Assembly (NCBI GenBank): GCA_910574965.1
Contig: CAJTDB010000030.1
Span: forward strand, 1 to 36,853
DNA: 36,853 nucleotides
Reading direction: 5' to 3'
DNA from: Lachnospiraceae bacterium
GTDB lineage: Bacteria > Bacillota > Clostridia > Lachnospirales > Lachnospiraceae
The notes beneath the pieces were generated by a model. It was not told where the DNA came from. It worked only from the letters and a program-made list of their open reading frames with translations, and searched no databases. Shown piece after piece: positions 35,538-36,853 of this stretch. Numbering within the stretch: the first letter of the stretch is position 1; every line of letters starts with the position of its first letter. A program made the translations under genes and the position numbers.

Positions 35538-36165
35538 AATGTCCTCCTTTCTGTGTGGCTGGAAAGAGCCTACGGTTTCTTACACATATATAACTTACGA
35601 TTTTCAGCCAGCCACTGCAACAAAAAATAAAAACAACACGTTCTAATTCTAAAAAATCAGTTTTTATTTCCACATGACACCCTGGGCCACTTCCTGCGCC
35701 GGAGTTCCCGCCGCGTATTTCCAGGCCGTGCTGTGCAGCGATCAAGCAGGGGCAGACTTTTTACGGCAGACCTGTCCCATGCACCTGTATAACTCCCAGT
35801 ACCATGCTGTGAAATTGTCAATGTACACTCTATGGCATCTTTTTCTGAATGACCTATACAATAATAAAATAGGGTGGAAATCAGATATTTCTGCAAGAAT
35901 CGAAAATTTTTTAAATTTCTTTTATACCATATATAGTTTCTTTTCATTGACGGATTCCATATCCTGTGTTACACTTCCCTTGTAATTGATTTTTGTGCGC
36001 ATCCTTTTATGGAGATACAGCCGGAAACGTCTGTATGCGGTATAGCCCCGCATTGCACACGCTGTTAAGTTTGTATGACCGTGCCAGCAGTATCACTACG
36101 CCCTGTGAGTGATATACCGCTGGTTTTTATTTTGGAAAATTTAATTATCTCTTTTCAGAGCAGGA
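35538..36165. other. gene-poor interval of the integrated element
   Basis: About 630 bases without a gene I can support. On the minus strand a short GC-rich stretch ending at 35664 encodes LHSTAWKYAAGTPAQEVAQGVMWK before a stop, which looks like the C-terminus of a lost gene. It has no start and a stop lies just upstream. The middle (35820-36000) is AT-rich. A terminator lies at 36084-36128. Confidence 0.5.
36084..36128 (+). terminator. terminator in the element
   Basis: CCAGCAGTATCACT (36084-36097) pairs with AGTGATATACCGCTGG (36108-36123) with a small internal loop, followed by TTTTT. Confidence 0.65.
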
Positions 36166-36297
36166 ATGACACGGGTTCACAGGAAACTGCGGACACCAGG
36201 AATAAGAAAGTCATTCCTGCTTTTTTGCTGCCTGAAAGCCGGAAGGCATATAAGGATACAACAACATTCACAAGGAAGAAAGGAAGGTGGAGAGCGA

Positions 36298-36501
36298 TTG
36301 CAGAAAGTAAGATGGCTGGATCAGGACTGTAACAAATGCGGCAGGCAGCTAAACAGCTGGGATGCCCGGTTATCGAAAAACCTGGCGTACAAATACCCGT
36401 GCTGTGAATCCTGTATTGCCGGGGAATATGATATGTCGGCAGAAAGGCTGCGGGACCGTATGGAAGACTATTTTGGGATGCGTCCCTGCCAGGGGCTGTA
36501 A
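36298..36501 (+). CDS. small zinc-ribbon-like protein of the mobile element
   Basis: 67 residues from TTG 36298 (AGGTGGAGAG upstream). CNKCGRQ and YPCCESC give two CxxC pairs about 25 residues apart, a probable zinc-binding knuckle. The end is RDRMEDYFGMRPCQGL. The frame is open further upstream to 36166, but that part is low-quality and basic. I recall similar short proteins in clostridial conjugative elements. Function unknown. The next gene starts 12 bases downstream, so the two likely form an operon. Confidence 0.65.
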   Translation: MQKVRWLDQDCNKCGRQLNSWDARLSKNLAYKYPCCESCIAGEYDMSAERLRDRMEDYFGMRPCQGL

Positions 36502-36512
36502 GGAGGAACAGG

Positions 36513-36853
36513 ATGAGAGAAAAAGAACATGAGGAATACAATGCTTTGACAAAACGGCTGCTGGAGGAAGGATACAGTGCAGAGCACCATCCGGATTATG
36601 TAAGGGTTGACGTACCCATGTGGCAGGAAAAGACCCTTGATAATTATGAAGGAGGTTTTATCTATGAACGGTGGTGGATATTTGAGCAGACCTTTAAGAC
36701 GCCCTGCGGCCTGCAGTGCAAAGGGCTCCAGTGCCACAGCAACATGAGCTACATGGGGATTGAGTGGACTTTTGAAAATGATATGGCTACCATCCACTGC
36801 CCTTATGAAAAGAAAGAATGTAAACTGAAACATGAATATCTTCAGGAGCATGG
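36513..36853 (+). CDS. uncharacterised mobile-element protein (partial, runs off the edge)
   Basis: At least 113 residues, start MREKEHEEYNALTKRLLEEG behind AAGGAGGAAC. A Cys-rich section TPCGLQCKGLQCHSNMSYMGIEW and later HCPYEKKECKLKHEYLQEH suggests metal binding. No stop before the window end. Same operon as the small zinc-ribbon gene. Not recognised. Confidence 0.7.
   Translation, partial: MREKEHEEYNALTKRLLEEGYSAEHHPDYVRVDVPMWQEKTLDNYEGGFIYERWWIFEQTFKTPCGLQCKGLQCHSNMSYMGIEWTFENDMATIHCPYEKKECKLKHEYLQEH

Noticed and set aside
35657-35947. Minus-strand frame of 96 codons in the element gap
   Set aside because: The AT-rich 5' part and GC-rich 3' part have unrelated composition, there is no ribosome binding site, and a different frame looks more protein-like at the end.
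36155-36541. Minus-strand frame of 128 codons
   Set aside because: It is antisense to the small zinc-ribbon gene and the next gene, both of which have ribosome binding sites and operon spacing.

Overview
The window is a replication-origin region of a low-to-mid G+C Firmicute, most likely a member of the Lachnospiraceae. This rests on the 16S rRNA 5' end at the left edge, the dnaA-centred gene order, a DUF4446 gene next to parB, a DUF3881 gene next to serS, and a divergent SerRS. I do not name a genus. The assignment is inference from sequence and gene order, without database searches.

Layout. Leftward from about 10.0 kb run dnaA, dnaN, an S4-domain gene (yaaA type), recF, gyrB, gyrA and plsC, then tRNA-Ser(GCU) and the start of a 16S rRNA gene. 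Rightward from 10.4 kb run rpmH, rnpA, yidD, yidC, jag, mnmE, mnmG and rsmG. DnaA boxes lie on both sides of dnaA (about 10.15-10.19 kb and 8.43-8.61 kb). The dnaA-dnaN gap holds tandem DnaA boxes, a C/G cluster and TAG trinucleotides, which looks like a DnaA-trio unwinding element. The recF-gyrB gap holds a tandem array of 101-bp units, each folding as a long hairpin.

From 17.2 to 28.6 kb the conserved order is interrupted by accessory genes. These are an alpha/beta hydrolase whose catalytic His position is Glu, a 6-phospho-beta-glycosidase (GH1) behind a structured leader, a SAM methyltransferase, and an AT-rich run of small orphan genes. The run includes an Imm51-like immunity protein, a frameshifted SMI1/KNR4-like (SUKH) gene, a lipoprotein, several unrecognised proteins of 65-200 residues, gene relics and duplicated intergenic modules. 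No toxin gene is visible. Two perfect 16-bp parS sites lie at 20.08 and 28.75 kb, on either side of the small-gene run, the second just upstream of parA.

From 28.8 to 33.4 kb the core resumes with parA, parB, DUF4446, serS and DUF3881. At 33.5 kb a 5' half of a tRNA-Arg gene stops exactly at the end of the anticodon loop. It is followed about 60 nt later by a complete tRNA-Arg(CCU) with a different acceptor stem. Beyond it lie a tyrosine integrase, an excisionase and small genes of an integrated element that runs off the right edge. The most unusual points are the apparent replacement tRNA at the integration junction, the hairpin array between recF and gyrB, the eroding orphan immunity-type array between parS sites, and the leader with competing hairpins ahead of the GH1 gene.
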